Source: Nocardia yamanashiensis NBRC 100130 (GTDB lineage: Bacteria; Actinomycetota; Actinomycetes; Mycobacteriales; Mycobacteriaceae). From it: a stretch of DNA of 64,000 nucleotides. The stretch is taken from assembly GCF_001613325.1 (NCBI RefSeq), contig NZ_BDCD01000016.1, forward strand, positions 186,001-250,000, in the 5' to 3' direction. Below, piece after piece: positions 25,313-34,398 of the stretch (position 1 is the stretch's first letter; each line of letters begins with the position of its first letter). Both the position numbers and the translations under genes were made by a program. The notes under the pieces are model-generated. The model worked only from the letters and a program-made list of their open reading frames with translations, was not told the origin of the DNA and did not search any database.

Positions 25313-26222
25313 TCCCGCGACCCAGGTTTTCGATCGGTGGGAAGCCGAGCTGAGCGAAGCCTATGTGCCGCTGGCGATTTCGCCGTCCGGCGCCGGTGAC
25401 TTCCGGGCCTGGATCGAGCACGGCCGCTATGACGGGGTCGAGTTGTCGACGCTCGGTTCGACCCGGCAGCTGGTGCATCGGACCGACCGGTTGATCGCGC
25501 GGACCGCGGGGGAGTTCCTGCACACCAGCATTCAGATCGCTGGGCGCGGGCGCCTGCACCAGGACGGTCGCGTCGCGGATGTCGGGCCGGGCGCCATGGT
25601 CTTCTACGACAGCACGCGCCCCTACCATTGGGAATTCGACTCGGACTGGGAGATGGCCGCCGTTCAGGTGCCCGCCGCCACCCTACACGAGCGCCTCGGC
25701 CTGACCCTGCGCGAGATTCCCACCGCTCTCACCATCGCCCCCGGCACCCCCGCCGGCCTGGTCGCCGACTACTTCCGGGAACTGACCGACCTGCAATCGC
25801 GGGCGCCCGAACAGGCCCGGGCGCTGGCGGATTCGGCGGTCGACCTGCTGACCAGCGCGATCTCGCTGACCCGCCGCCAGGCGCTGCCCAGCGACGCCGT
25901 GCGCAGCCTCGCCGCCCGCCGGGTCATGGAGTACATGCGCGCCCACTGCACCGATCCGGACCTCACCGTCGATCGAATCGCCGAGGGCTGCGCCATCTCC
26001 CGCCGTACCGTCTACCGCGTCTTCGACGGTTTCGATGGCGGTCCGGCCGCCATCCTGCGCGGTCTGCGTGTCGAACACGCCTGCACCCTCATCCGGAACC
26101 GCCCCGGGTTGCCCCTCGCGGCGGTGGCGCGGGCCTCCGGGTTCCAGGTCGAGCGGCAGTTCTACCGCGCCTTTCGCGTCGAGAAGGGCATGACGCCGAG
26201 CGAATTCCGGTTGCTGCGCTGA
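25257..26222 (+). CDS. AraC-family transcriptional regulator
   Basis: A 321-residue protein from ATG 25257. Residues about 20-190 match an AraC-binding-like cupin domain (GSTRQLVHRTDRLIARTAGE, then GRLHQDGRVADVGPGAMVFYDSTRPY), and residues 215-320 carry the two helix-turn-helices (MEYMRAHCTDPDLTVDRIAE, then AISRRTVYRVF, and the second with GFQVERQFYRAFRVEKGMTP). It overlaps the upstream hypothetical gene and converges on an acyl-CoA synthetase gene, 12 bases away. Regulators of this subgroup often control catabolic oxygenase or lipid genes; the target is not clear. Confidence 0.87.
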   Translation: MAGERPEIRRVDLRSTGDSPATQVFDRWEAELSEAYVPLAISPSGAGDFRAWIEHGRYDGVELSTLGSTRQLVHRTDRLIARTAGEFLHTSIQIAGRGRLHQDGRVADVGPGAMVFYDSTRPYHWEFDSDWEMAAVQVPAATLHERLGLTLREIPTALTIAPGTPAGLVADYFRELTDLQSRAPEQARALADSAVDLLTSAISLTRRQALPSDAVRSLAARRVMEYMRAHCTDPDLTVDRIAEGCAISRRTVYRVFDGFDGGPAAILRGLRVEHACTLIRNRPGLPLAAVARASGFQVERQFYRAFRVEKGMTPSEFRLLR

Positions 26223-26234
26223 GGCGGCGCGCGG

Positions 26235-27782
26235 TCAGGACGCCGGATAGAGGTCTCGGAGCTGGCGTTTGTAGACCTTTCCGGAATCGTCGCGGGGGAG
26301 TTCGCCGACGATGCGAATGACGGTGGGCAGCTTGTAGGCGGCGAGTTTGCCGCCGAGAGCGGTGCGGACGTCATCCTCGGTGAGTGTGGTTCCGGGGCGG
26401 GGAATGATATGTGCCGCAATGCGTTCGCCCAGGTCGCCGCGGTCGGGGATACCGAACACCGCGACATCCTCCACCTCGGCCAGTTCGCTGATCGCCGTTT
26501 CGATCTCGGCCGGGTAGATATTGACGCCGCCGGAGATGACGACCTCGCTGTCACGGCCGGTCAGGTACAGGTAGCCCTCTTCATCGAGGTAGCCGAGATC
26601 GCCGACGGTGATCATCGGGGTGGCCGGGGGAGTGTCGTTCCGGTTGAGATATCCGAAATCCGGCCAGTAGTCGGCGCGTTTGATGAACACGCGGCCCGTC
26701 TCTCCCGTGGGCACGGTGTTTCCGTGCTCGTCGAGGATGGCGACGCCCGCTCCGTCGAGAGGCCGTCCGACCGATCCCGGATGCTTCTGCCAGTCGGCGG
26801 CATCGATCCAGCTGATCGCGCCGGCCTCGCTGCAGCCGTAGAACTCCCACAGTGCGTCGCCGAACCAGTCGATGGCTGCGCGCTTGACGGCGGGCGGGCA
26901 CGGCGCTGCCGAGTGGATCAGATGCGTCAGGCTCGAAATGTCGTACCGTGCACGGGTTTCCGGCGGCAGGGACAGCAGCCGCGACAGCATCGTGGGCACC
27001 ACCTTCGCGTGCTGGATTCGATGCTCTTGCACCAGCTGAAGGAATTGCTCCGCATCCCATCGCGGCATGATCGTGATGTTGGTTCCCATCCGCAATGCCA
27101 GCACCGCAACAGCATTGGGGCTGGTGTGATAGAGCGGCCCCGCCACCAGCATCTGCCCGCCCGGCACCAGGCCCATACGCTGCGCTGTGGCCCCTGCGAT
27201 GGACAGCAGTTGCTGTGGCGTCATCCGTTCCCGCAGTATGCCTTTCGGCCGTCCGGTGGTTCCCGACGTATAGATCAAACCCATCGAATCGGCGATCGCG
27301 CCTTCGACGTGCCCGAGCCCCTGTGGCTGCCGGTCGATCCAATCGTCGAACAACTCGTGCCGCCCGGTGGTCTGCTCGAGCTCGGGGTGCAGACGTGCTT
27401 CCCGGATGAGTTCCGCCGACATCGGAATCTCCAGAATCGCCGCGTCCGAACCGATCGACGCCAGCGCCGCTTCCACCGTCCCGACGAACTCGGTGTGCGC
27501 GATGACCAGCCGAACCCCCGCATCCGACAGCAGATGCGCGACCTCGGGAGCCCGCCACCGCGTATTGACCGGCACCGGATTGGCTCCACAGGTCGCCGCC
27601 GCCAGCGACGTCTCCAGGAACTCGATGTCGTTGCGCGCCATCACCGCAACCCGGTCGCCGCCCCGAATCCCGCCCGCCACGAACGCCGCGGCCAGCCGCC
27701 CCGCGCGCTCATGAGATTCACCCTGTACCCGCCACCGACTCCCGCACGTAATAGTCGGCGCCCCGCCCGCAGATTCGCTCAT
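26235..27782 (-). CDS. Acyl-CoA synthetase / AMP-dependent ligase (FadD-like)
   Basis: A 515-residue adenylate-forming enzyme. The phosphate loop is YTSGTTGRPKG, the adenine motif is FYGCSEAG, the catalytic Asp lies in TVGDLGYLDEEGYLYLTGR, and the A10 lysine in DDSGKVYKRQLRDL. It should activate a carboxylic acid as acyl-AMP and transfer it to CoA; the acid is unknown. No carrier-protein partner is near. Coding strand G-rich at the 5' half and C-rich at the 3' half. Confidence 0.85.
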   Translation of the reverse strand: MSESAGGAPTITCGSRWRVQGESHERAGRLAAAFVAGGIRGGDRVAVMARNDIEFLETSLAAATCGANPVPVNTRWRAPEVAHLLSDAGVRLVIAHTEFVGTVEAALASIGSDAAILEIPMSAELIREARLHPELEQTTGRHELFDDWIDRQPQGLGHVEGAIADSMGLIYTSGTTGRPKGILRERMTPQQLLSIAGATAQRMGLVPGGQMLVAGPLYHTSPNAVAVLALRMGTNITIMPRWDAEQFLQLVQEHRIQHAKVVPTMLSRLLSLPPETRARYDISSLTHLIHSAAPCPPAVKRAAIDWFGDALWEFYGCSEAGAISWIDAADWQKHPGSVGRPLDGAGVAILDEHGNTVPTGETGRVFIKRADYWPDFGYLNRNDTPPATPMITVGDLGYLDEEGYLYLTGRDSEVVISGGVNIYPAEIETAISELAEVEDVAVFGIPDRGDLGERIAAHIIPRPGTTLTEDDVRTALGGKLAAYKLPTVIRIVGELPRDDSGKVYKRQLRDLYPAS

Positions 27783-27839
27783 AGCCGCAGTCTGGCACGA
27801 AGCCTCCCGCGCTGCACCCGGCCCCCGCTGCCCGGCCGG

Positions 27840-28010
27840 TTACGCGACGCGGCGGCCGGCGCCCGCGGCGGCGGATTGCGCGATGGCGGCGAGCAGCCTG
27901 TGGTGGCGCAGAGCGGTCTCGAAGCTGGGATGTGGTTGCCGCCCTTCGGCTATCGCGCAAGCGACTTCCTGCGGCTGATCACCCCCCGTCAGTGCCAAGC
28001 GTGGCGAGTC
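27840..28010 (-). pseudogene. C-terminal relic of a Gfo/Idh/MocA-type oxidoreductase
   Basis: A leftward frame of about 55 codons ending in TAA at 27842-27840. It reads RLALTGGDQPQEVACAIAEG followed by RQPHPSFETALRHHRLLAAI and a short Ala/Arg-rich end, which is the usual C-terminus of actinobacterial Gfo/Idh/MocA dehydrogenases. Upstream of about 28015 the frame hits a stop and the 3' end of the F420-type oxidoreductase gene takes over. The rest of the gene is absent, so this is a remnant left by deletion or replacement. Confidence 0.55.
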
Positions 28011-28396
28011 TCGTACCACTGATCACCCGCCGGCTCACCCTCCAGATTCCAACTCCAGGACTGAACAGGAGTGATTCGCAGGTAATAGCCGGGCCCGACG
28101 ATTCCCATGCGTTCGACGGCCGGTTCAGCATGCCCGTAGACCCGCAGTCCACGTGCAATGAACGGATCGAGCGAAACCAGATCATCGACGACGAGCGCCA
28201 CCTCGGCATTGCCCGCCGCGACATTGCGCGCTTTGCGCGTGCGTGGAACCGTCGCGCCACCGCCCACCCAGAAGTGCGTGCCATCGAACTCGAAAGCAAC
28301 GGGCACGACATCAGGCTGTCCACCGCCGTCAGTGGTAGCGAGCCGAGCCAGCGGCTGCGACCGGAGATACTCGAGTTCGGCATCCGTGAAGGTCAT
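27989..28396 (-). CDS. PPOX-class F420-dependent oxidoreductase (split-barrel flavin/deazaflavin fold)
   Basis: A 135-residue protein from ATG 28396 (MTFTDAELEYLRSQPLARLA), the standard beginning of this family; a further ATG at 28447 would add 17 residues. The split barrel shows ARLATTDGGGQPDVVPVAFE, then KARNVAAGNAEVALVVDDL, then RGLRVYGHAEP. Relatives in mycobacteria use F420 or FMN to reduce biliverdin or other small molecules. Its 3' end runs over the relic of a Gfo/Idh/MocA gene. The next gene upstream, also leftward, is a FAD-dependent oxidoreductase. Confidence 0.82.
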   Translation of the reverse strand: MTFTDAELEYLRSQPLARLATTDGGGQPDVVPVAFEFDGTHFWVGGGATVPRTRKARNVAAGNAEVALVVDDLVSLDPFIARGLRVYGHAEPAVERMGIVGPGYYLRITPVQSWSWNLEGEPAGDQWYETRHAWH

Positions 28397-28538
28397 ATCA
28401 CCGAAGTATTCCGCATACTTCCTGACGCCTGGTGTCGAGACCGGCAAACCAGTTCGCCGCCCAGCGGCACTCTCGGTTGGCCGGAAAGCGGTGCATGATC
28501 AGGCCTTCATGGCCCATCCGGCAGGGCAACTCCAGCCG

Positions 28539-29993
28539 TCAGTTTTCGGGCCCGAACCACTGCGGAATCACCTCCTGCACATAGGAACTGATGCACTCGA
28601 TGGTCGGGCCGGACAAGATTTCACCGACGAAATGTATGCCGTCGCGTCCCTGCATGGCATCTACCCGGTCCAGCCAGCCCTCGCGGATTGCCGCGGCGCT
28701 CGGGTACGCGGGCCATTCGGCGATGGTCTCGGTGATCAGTTCGGGGTTCTCGAACAGGAAGAGGCTTTCCTTGGCCAGTTCCCAGGCGCGCGCGTCGGAC
28801 ACCGATCTGTCCGAATTGCTGAAGCACACCCAGTACGGTCCTGGGTGTTGCTTGTTTGCTGCGGTTATTCGATGCAGGGCTTGATCTGGGTCGGTGTCGG
28901 TGTAGCTGCCGTACGGGTCTATCACCCAGAAACCCAGCGGTTCGGGGGTATCGACTGCACGTGGGAACGCGATGAGCTCGTTGCGAACTCGGATGAGGTA
29001 GCTGCGGGTCCAGGTGCGCGGGCAGTTCTGTTCGTCGAAGAGTTCCCGTATCTCTCCGTTCGGGAACATCTGCCGAATCTGTGTGGGTCGCGTCGTGACG
29101 ACTACCTTGGAATACATCGCGGTGCAATCCACTCCTGCGCGTCGATAACTGACGCGAACACCTTCCGCGCCAGGCGATTCGATCCGCGTCACCGGAGTAT
29201 CGACCATCACCTCGATTCGATTGTCCGCGACGATGCGCCGAAGCAAATCGATGAACCCCCGCCGGAAACTGAGCGTTACCGGCCGAGTCGAATTCATCTG
29301 CGCGACAAGTGATTCAGGCAGACGATTCAGCAGTTCCTGCCGCTGCCCCGGATACGCCGACAGTATCATCTTCGCCAGCTGCGACACATGCCCCGAGATA
29401 TGCGCATTGATATTGATAACGCTCTCGGCCGGCTGCCGCGGCCGCCGCATATTCGCATACAGCGTCAGCCCCTGCAGCACTTCCCCCACCAGCGGCGCGT
29501 GCCGAGCCCGATACGTCTCCCACGTCTCCCCGGCCCGCCGATCGAACGCCAGCCCGTTCATCCCCGGCCCGCGCCGATCCCGCACCGCTCCTTCGATAAT
29601 CGTCCACGCCTCGCTGATCTGATCCGCCACCTGTTCAGGTGTCAGAGCCGCGAACAACGGCACGAAATGCGGTGGCACCCCTATCCGAGGCTTCCCCGAC
29701 CGCGATCGCCCCACGAAATACAAAGCCTCGGTCTGCATCTCGACCGGATACCGCTCCAGCAACCCATGAATCGCCGTCCCCGCGAACCCCTCCCCGAAAT
29801 CCTGCTGAATCACCAGATGCGCCTGAAAGTCATACACCTCGCCCGCCACCGTCGTGGTCTCGCAATAACCCCCGATCCCCGCCCGCGCCTCGAACACATC
29901 GACCCGCTCGAACCCCAACTCCCGCAACTTCGCCGCCACGAGAATCCCACTCTGCCCAGCGCCCACCACGCACACGGGTGCCCGAAGATCCAT
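28539..29993 (-). CDS. FAD-dependent oxidoreductase (flavin monooxygenase/amine-oxidase-like)
   Basis: A 484-residue protein with a strong GGAGGAGGGG ribosome site before ATG 29993. The N-terminus is a Rossmann FAD-binding motif (VCVVGAGQSGILVAAKLREL, then VFEARAGIGGYCE). The rest lacks an NADPH motif typical of flavin monooxygenases and resembles the large, mostly uncharacterised FAD/NAD-binding proteins with a C-terminal segment FVGEILSGPTIECISSYVQE that returns to the flavin. It probably oxidises a small or lipid molecule. It precedes the F420-type gene by about 140 bases, so the two may act together. Confidence 0.78.
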   Translation of the reverse strand: MDLRAPVCVVGAGQSGILVAAKLRELGFERVDVFEARAGIGGYCETTTVAGEVYDFQAHLVIQQDFGEGFAGTAIHGLLERYPVEMQTEALYFVGRSRSGKPRIGVPPHFVPLFAALTPEQVADQISEAWTIIEGAVRDRRGPGMNGLAFDRRAGETWETYRARHAPLVGEVLQGLTLYANMRRPRQPAESVININAHISGHVSQLAKMILSAYPGQRQELLNRLPESLVAQMNSTRPVTLSFRRGFIDLLRRIVADNRIEVMVDTPVTRIESPGAEGVRVSYRRAGVDCTAMYSKVVVTTRPTQIRQMFPNGEIRELFDEQNCPRTWTRSYLIRVRNELIAFPRAVDTPEPLGFWVIDPYGSYTDTDPDQALHRITAANKQHPGPYWVCFSNSDRSVSDARAWELAKESLFLFENPELITETIAEWPAYPSAAAIREGWLDRVDAMQGRDGIHFVGEILSGPTIECISSYVQEVIPQWFGPEN

Positions 29994-30146
29994 AACCCCT
30001 CCTCCAAGCTCCCACCCAGTATCCGCGCCCCCTCACCCGCCCGGGCCCGAAAGGCATTTCTCCACTTGGACACGCGATTTCGGCGTGTCCTCGACGAACC
30101 ACCGAGGCGTCCGCCGGGTGTCGGTGGGCGACGTTAGCCTGCGCTC

Positions 30147-31280
30147 ATGATCGATGAGGACAAGTGGGTTGTTCCGAAACGTTGGCTGGCGAAGGCCGAG
30201 CCGTTCCGCGGGGTGACCGCTCACCGCCCGATCGAGCCGGCGCCCACCGCGCCGTTGACGCGGGTAGTCGAGCGGTTACGAGAGCGGATCGTCGGAACCC
30301 TCGCCAACGCGCGCAACGAGGGGAACGCCGAGATCGCCGATGCCGGCCTGTTGTGGCTGGAATATCTCGATTCGCACGGTCGGACAACGCCTTCCGCACT
30401 CGGCGCGGCAGCGGTGGCCACGATCCTCACCGACGACCAGAACAGCTGTTGCCCCTCGTGGGTCCAGCACAGTCAGCACGTCCGCGAGCAACTTGCGGCT
30501 CCCATGGTCGACAGCTGGGTTGCCGCGGGCGGGGTCGCCTTCGCCGTCGATGTACTCGCCCACACCGGACGATTGGTGATGGTCCGGCGCCATCAGGACC
30601 CCGCCGGTTGGATGCCATGGCGTCGGGTGAGTTATTACCAGTGGTTCGACGCTCTGTCCTTGCGACCGCAGGACGAGCCTTGGTGGGGCCTGCACAGCGA
30701 AGCAGCCCGGGCGATACGTGCTCATCTGTCCGTGTTGTCGGAGAAGGAGTACTCCGAAGCTGTGCAGCGGGTCGAGGCTCTGCGGAACACGGGTTCGCTG
30801 CTGGCCCGCCTGCTGTCGTCGTATCTGCTGCCCGAACGGCAGGACTGGCTGGAGGCGGACCTGGCCGATCATCCAGCAGACGCCCAGTATTCGCTGCCGC
30901 TGGACCTGTTGGTCACCTCGGTGACAACCGCCGCCCAGCTGGATCGCATCGGGCACTTGAAAGGTCGTGCGCCGATGGACACGCTTACGCTGCATGCCGA
31001 TAGGGCCCCGATCTTCAACGTGGTCTGCCAGCTCGGTCCGGCCGCAGTGCCCGCACTGGCCCTGCTGCTCGATACCTGCCGCACCTCGAAGGACAGAACC
31101 TTCGTTGCAGGCATTCTCGCTCAGCTACCGTCCGACGACGCCTTCCGCGCCCTGCTACAGCGGTCGCGCCTCGCGCCCGTGGATTCCGCATTGAAGAAGG
31201 CCGCCGCTCGGTATCCGGGTCGTGCGCAGCGTTTGACTTCCCCCTCATCAGTCCGGCAGCCAATGCAGTTCGCGCGCTAG
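30147..31280 (+). CDS. Hypothetical protein with HEAT-like C-terminus
   Basis: A 377-residue soluble protein. The sequence is mostly helical: a basic N-terminal part, a middle rich in Trp/Tyr (WMPWRRVSYYQWFDAL, WWGLHSEAARAI) and a C-terminal part with repeat-like helix pairs (QLGPAAVPALALLLDTC, GILAQLPSDDAFRALLQR) that resemble HEAT repeats seen at the end of DUF4132-type proteins. No catalytic motif is recognised. The 3' end overlaps the convergent LysR gene by 33 bases. Codon use is normal for the window. Confidence 0.6.
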   Translation: MIDEDKWVVPKRWLAKAEPFRGVTAHRPIEPAPTAPLTRVVERLRERIVGTLANARNEGNAEIADAGLLWLEYLDSHGRTTPSALGAAAVATILTDDQNSCCPSWVQHSQHVREQLAAPMVDSWVAAGGVAFAVDVLAHTGRLVMVRRHQDPAGWMPWRRVSYYQWFDALSLRPQDEPWWGLHSEAARAIRAHLSVLSEKEYSEAVQRVEALRNTGSLLARLLSSYLLPERQDWLEADLADHPADAQYSLPLDLLVTSVTTAAQLDRIGHLKGRAPMDTLTLHADRAPIFNVVCQLGPAAVPALALLLDTCRTSKDRTFVAGILAQLPSDDAFRALLQRSRLAPVDSALKKAAARYPGRAQRLTSPSSVRQPMQFAR

Positions 31281-32150
31281 GGCTTTGGCGACGGAGCGGA
31301 GGCGGCGGTGTAGTGGTGATTGCACGTGGGGGAGGACCAGGTGGATCGTCAGGGTGGGGGAGCCCTGCAATGGCCGCCATGTGAGACCGGCTGGTTGTGT
31401 CGTGATCGCGATTTCTCCGGCTGGGGCGAGTGTGAGCCCGTCGAGTAGGTCGCGTTGGGACAAATCGAAAGATACTGCGGGCGTGTGGAATCGGGGCGAC
31501 GGGTGGGTGTCGCGGAACAGGGACGATAGTTGATCGTGGATCACGGGGTTGGCGCTGCGGATGGGGAGACGTAGCGGATAGGAGGCCGCGGCTGCGATCT
31601 CGATCTCTGGGTGCATGGCCAGCGGATGATGTTGTGCCAGTTGGACTCCGACGCGCTCACGCCGCAGCAGGAACCGGCGTACGCCGCGACCAGGCTGTTC
31701 ACCGCGGGTGATTCCGGCGTCGACGCGGCCGTCGGCGACGGCGGGGGAGATCTCCGGTGTCGTCATCGGTACCGCGCTGACCTCGAGACCAGGGCTGCTG
31801 CGAAGCAGCCTGTCCACCAGCGCCGGTGCGGTCTCAGCCCCCGTGGACAGGCTGTATCCGATCCGCAGGGTGCCCACTTCGCCCGCCCCTGCGTTCCGCG
31901 CGGTCTCCCAGGCCCGGTCCAGTGCGGCCAGCGCGGGTGGCGCGGACTCCGCCAAAGCCGCACCGGCCGTGGTCAATACGACGCTGCGCGTGCTCCGAAC
32001 CAGGAGGCTCGTCCCGAGTTCGGTCTCGAGCCGGCGTATCCGGGCGCTGAGCGCGGGTTGCGCGATACCGACCCGTGCGGCCGCCCGGGTGAAGTTCAAC
32101 TCCTGCGCCAGCACCAGAAAGTACCGCAGGCTCACCGTATCCGGCGCCAC
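31248..32150 (-). CDS. LysR-family transcriptional regulator
   Basis: A 300-residue protein starting GTG 32150, with GGGGAGGG just upstream. The helix-turn-helix is clear (LRYFLVLAQELNFTRAAARV, then GIAQPALSARIRRLETELG), followed by an effector domain (about 92-295). It diverges from a small EthD-type gene 152 bases away, the usual place for a LysR target. Effector unknown. Confidence 0.87.
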   Translation of the reverse strand: MAPDTVSLRYFLVLAQELNFTRAAARVGIAQPALSARIRRLETELGTSLLVRSTRSVVLTTAGAALAESAPPALAALDRAWETARNAGAGEVGTLRIGYSLSTGAETAPALVDRLLRSSPGLEVSAVPMTTPEISPAVADGRVDAGITRGEQPGRGVRRFLLRRERVGVQLAQHHPLAMHPEIEIAAAASYPLRLPIRSANPVIHDQLSSLFRDTHPSPRFHTPAVSFDLSQRDLLDGLTLAPAGEIAITTQPAGLTWRPLQGSPTLTIHLVLPHVQSPLHRRLRSVAKALARELHWLPD

Positions 32151-32302
32151 CAGCCCTCCCCGTCGATTGATAACGATCCGTTCTGAGCCTATCCCGTTCC
32201 GGTCTTTCCCTCGACCCCGTATCGAGCCCTAACCTGCGGATATGACGATTCATACGACCGAAACCGCACATACCCGCACGGGAGAGCGAGACGGAGCCCA
32301 CC

Positions 32303-32602
32303 ATGCATAAGACCCTGGTCCTGTATCCCAAGCCCACCGACCCGAACCACTTCCGCGATTACTACGTGACCAAACACCTTCCACTGGTCCAGGATTGGCC
32401 CGGCGTCCTGGCCTGGCGCTACAGCTTCGACATAGTGTCGATCAACGGCGAAGCACCGTATTTCGCCGTCTTCGAAGCCGATTTCGCCGACGCCGACGCC
32501 CTGGCCGCTGCCCGCGCATCCGAACAGGGCCGGCGGCTGGCCGCCGATGTCGCCAACTACGCCACCGGTGGAGTGATCGTCATCGACTATCCGGTCACGT
32601 AG
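32303..32602 (+). CDS. EthD-family small protein
   Basis: A 99-residue protein, full length for the EthD dimeric alpha-beta barrel (MHKTLVLYPKPTDPNHFRDY, then HLPLVQDWPGVLAWRYSF, ending in a VIVIDYPV strand). The conserved YY..H pattern in the first helix is present. EthD proteins accompany oxygenase systems and are thought to help in ether or aromatic degradation, or to act as small-ligand isomerases. A good GAGCGAGACGGAG region lies upstream. The divergent LysR gene is the probable regulator; no oxygenase is adjacent. Confidence 0.8.
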   Translation: MHKTLVLYPKPTDPNHFRDYYVTKHLPLVQDWPGVLAWRYSFDIVSINGEAPYFAVFEADFADADALAAARASEQGRRLAADVANYATGGVIVIDYPVT

Positions 32603-32608
32603 ACACCA

Positions 32609-32935
32609 TCACGCTTCGGCCGCGTGCGCCGCGCCCGCCTCGAGCGCGGCATCCAGCACCCCGGGGAAGCGCGCGTTCACCTCGTCGCGGCGCAACTGGA
32701 CCAGCCGGTTGCGCCCGTCCTGGCGAGTGGAGATGAGACCCGCCTCGCGCAACACCCGAAAGTGGTGGGACGCAGTCGATTTGTGCACCTCGATGCCGTC
32801 CGTGGCGGCCTGGCACGAGTGCTCGGCGTCATCGGCCAGCTCGGCCAGCATGCGCAACCGCACCGGGTCGGACAGCGCGTGCATGAGCGTGACGAACCGG
32901 ATCTCCTCGACGGCCGGTTGGGGCAGGTACCGCAT
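32609..32935 (-). CDS. ArsR-family transcriptional repressor
   Basis: A 108-residue winged-helix protein from ATG 32935; the in-frame ATG at 32980 is rejected because it would place the operator inside the gene. It shows the ArsR order: HALSDPVRLRMLAELADDAE, then IEVHKSTASHHFRVLREAGL (recognition helix) and the wing RQDGRNRLVQLRRDEV. The typical metal-binding ELCVC motif is absent, so it is likely a sensor of an organic ligand rather than a metal. It diverges from an MFS transporter with the operator between them. Confidence 0.85.
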   Translation of the reverse strand: MRYLPQPAVEEIRFVTLMHALSDPVRLRMLAELADDAEHSCQAATDGIEVHKSTASHHFRVLREAGLISTRQDGRNRLVQLRRDEVNARFPGVLDAALEAGAAHAAEA

Positions 32936-32964
32936 GACGACCACTCTACCGAAACAGTTTGATT

Positions 32965-32982
32965 GTTTGACATCTATCAAAC
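32965..32982. promoter_or_regulatory. ArsR operator, GTTTGA-N6-TCAAAC
   Basis: A perfect inverted repeat with six-base arms lies between the divergent ArsR and MFS genes. Another TCAAAC occurs at about 33005-33010 and TTTGAT at 32958-32963, so the same half site is present three or four times in 55 bases, in a region far richer in A/T than its flanks. Confidence 0.7.
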
Positions 32983-33052
32983 CGTCTTCATAGTATGACG
33001 TTCGTCAAACTAATGCGGGTTCCCGCACTCTCCCTCCCTCTAGGAGCTTCGG

Positions 33053-34234
33053 GTGAATTCACGATTGGTCACCTTGGCGCTGGGCACCTTCGCCATCGGC
33101 ATCGACGCGTTCGTGACAGCCGGCCTGCTCGGTCCGGTCGCCGCGGATCTACACGTCTCGACCGCGGCGGCCGGGCAGCTGGTGACGGTGTTCGCGCTGG
33201 CATACGCCCTGTTCTCGCCGATTCTCGCGGCCGCCACCGCGCACATTTCCCGCCGCACCATCCTGATGACCGGCTTGGCCCTGTTCGTCGTGGGCAATGT
33301 CATCACCGCCGTGGCCGGATGGTTCTGGCTGGTCCTGGCCTCCCGGATACTCGCGGCAGCGGGCGCGGCCATGTACACCCCGAATGCCGCGGCGGTGGCC
33401 GGAGCCATCGCGCCGCCGGAACGACGCGGACGGGCCATCGCGGTGGTGACCGGCGGGCTGACCGTGGCCAGCGCCATCGGCGTGCCCTTGGGTTCGTGGA
33501 TCGGCGGCGCGCTGAGCTGGCGCGCCACCATGGTGATGGTCGCCGTCCTCGGCCTCCTGGCGCTGGCGAGCGTGGCCAAGCTGGTGCCGGACCTGCGCCT
33601 GCCCGCCCCCGCCGGCCTGCGCGAACGCCTGAACCTGTTGCGCGACACCACGATCGCCGCCACCTTGTTGCAAGCACTCGCACTGTTCGGCGGCATGTTC
33701 ACCGTCTACACCTACCTGGCGTCCGCCCTGCACGACGCCACCGGCGGCAGCAGCGGCCGCTTCTCGATCCTGCTCTGGATCTACGGCGTGGTGGCCGTGA
33801 TCGGCAGCACCGCCGGCGGACACCTGGTCGACCGGATCGGTTCGCGCCGCATCCAACCCGTCGCACTGATCGGCGTCATCGCGGTCCTCGCGACGGTCGG
33901 CGTGGCGAGCCATTCCTTCGCCACCGCCGTGATCTGGTCCGCCGCCTTCGCCATCCCCGGCTGGATCTGGGCTGTGGCGCAACAACATCGCCTCATGGAG
34001 CTGTCGTCCCAGCACACCCCGCTCCTGATCGGACTCAACGCCTCGGCCCAATACTTCGGCATCGCCCTCGGCGGCGCGGTCGGCGGAATCACCCTGCAGC
34101 ACTGGGGATCCGGATCCCTCGGCTGGGTCGGCGCCGGCCTCGCCGCCATAGCCCTGGCCCTGCTCGCCCTGAGCCTGCGCACCGCAACCTCCACCCCCGC
34201 GCCGCAGCCGCTGTCAAAAGCTCTCACCAGGTGA
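33053..34234 (+). CDS. MFS transporter, DHA1 (12-TMS, AraJ-like) family
   Basis: A 393-residue membrane protein with 12 predicted helices. GTG 33053 has GGAG at good spacing. The pattern ATAHISRRTILMTGLALF resembles motif A and MYTPNAAAVAGAIAPPERRG motif B-C of sugar-efflux/drug DHA1 members (AraJ, CmlR type). It probably exports a drug or metabolite. The divergent ArsR repressor and the operator at 32965 indicate ligand-induced expression. Confidence 0.88.
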   Translation: MNSRLVTLALGTFAIGIDAFVTAGLLGPVAADLHVSTAAAGQLVTVFALAYALFSPILAAATAHISRRTILMTGLALFVVGNVITAVAGWFWLVLASRILAAAGAAMYTPNAAAVAGAIAPPERRGRAIAVVTGGLTVASAIGVPLGSWIGGALSWRATMVMVAVLGLLALASVAKLVPDLRLPAPAGLRERLNLLRDTTIAATLLQALALFGGMFTVYTYLASALHDATGGSSGRFSILLWIYGVVAVIGSTAGGHLVDRIGSRRIQPVALIGVIAVLATVGVASHSFATAVIWSAAFAIPGWIWAVAQQHRLMELSSQHTPLLIGLNASAQYFGIALGGAVGGITLQHWGSGSLGWVGAGLAAIALALLALSLRTATSTPAPQPLSKALTR

Positions 34235-34398
34235 GTGATTCCGGGCCTTCCGCTCGATGGCAAGACCCCTGAACGCCCCCGGCCCCACTCACCTGCGAAA
34301 ACAGAACATTCCGACCGTTTCCCGCCAAAATTTAGCGGCACCCGCAAGCCCCTTTTGCCGACAATGATTTCCATACCGATCCCAGAAAGGAGAGTCCG

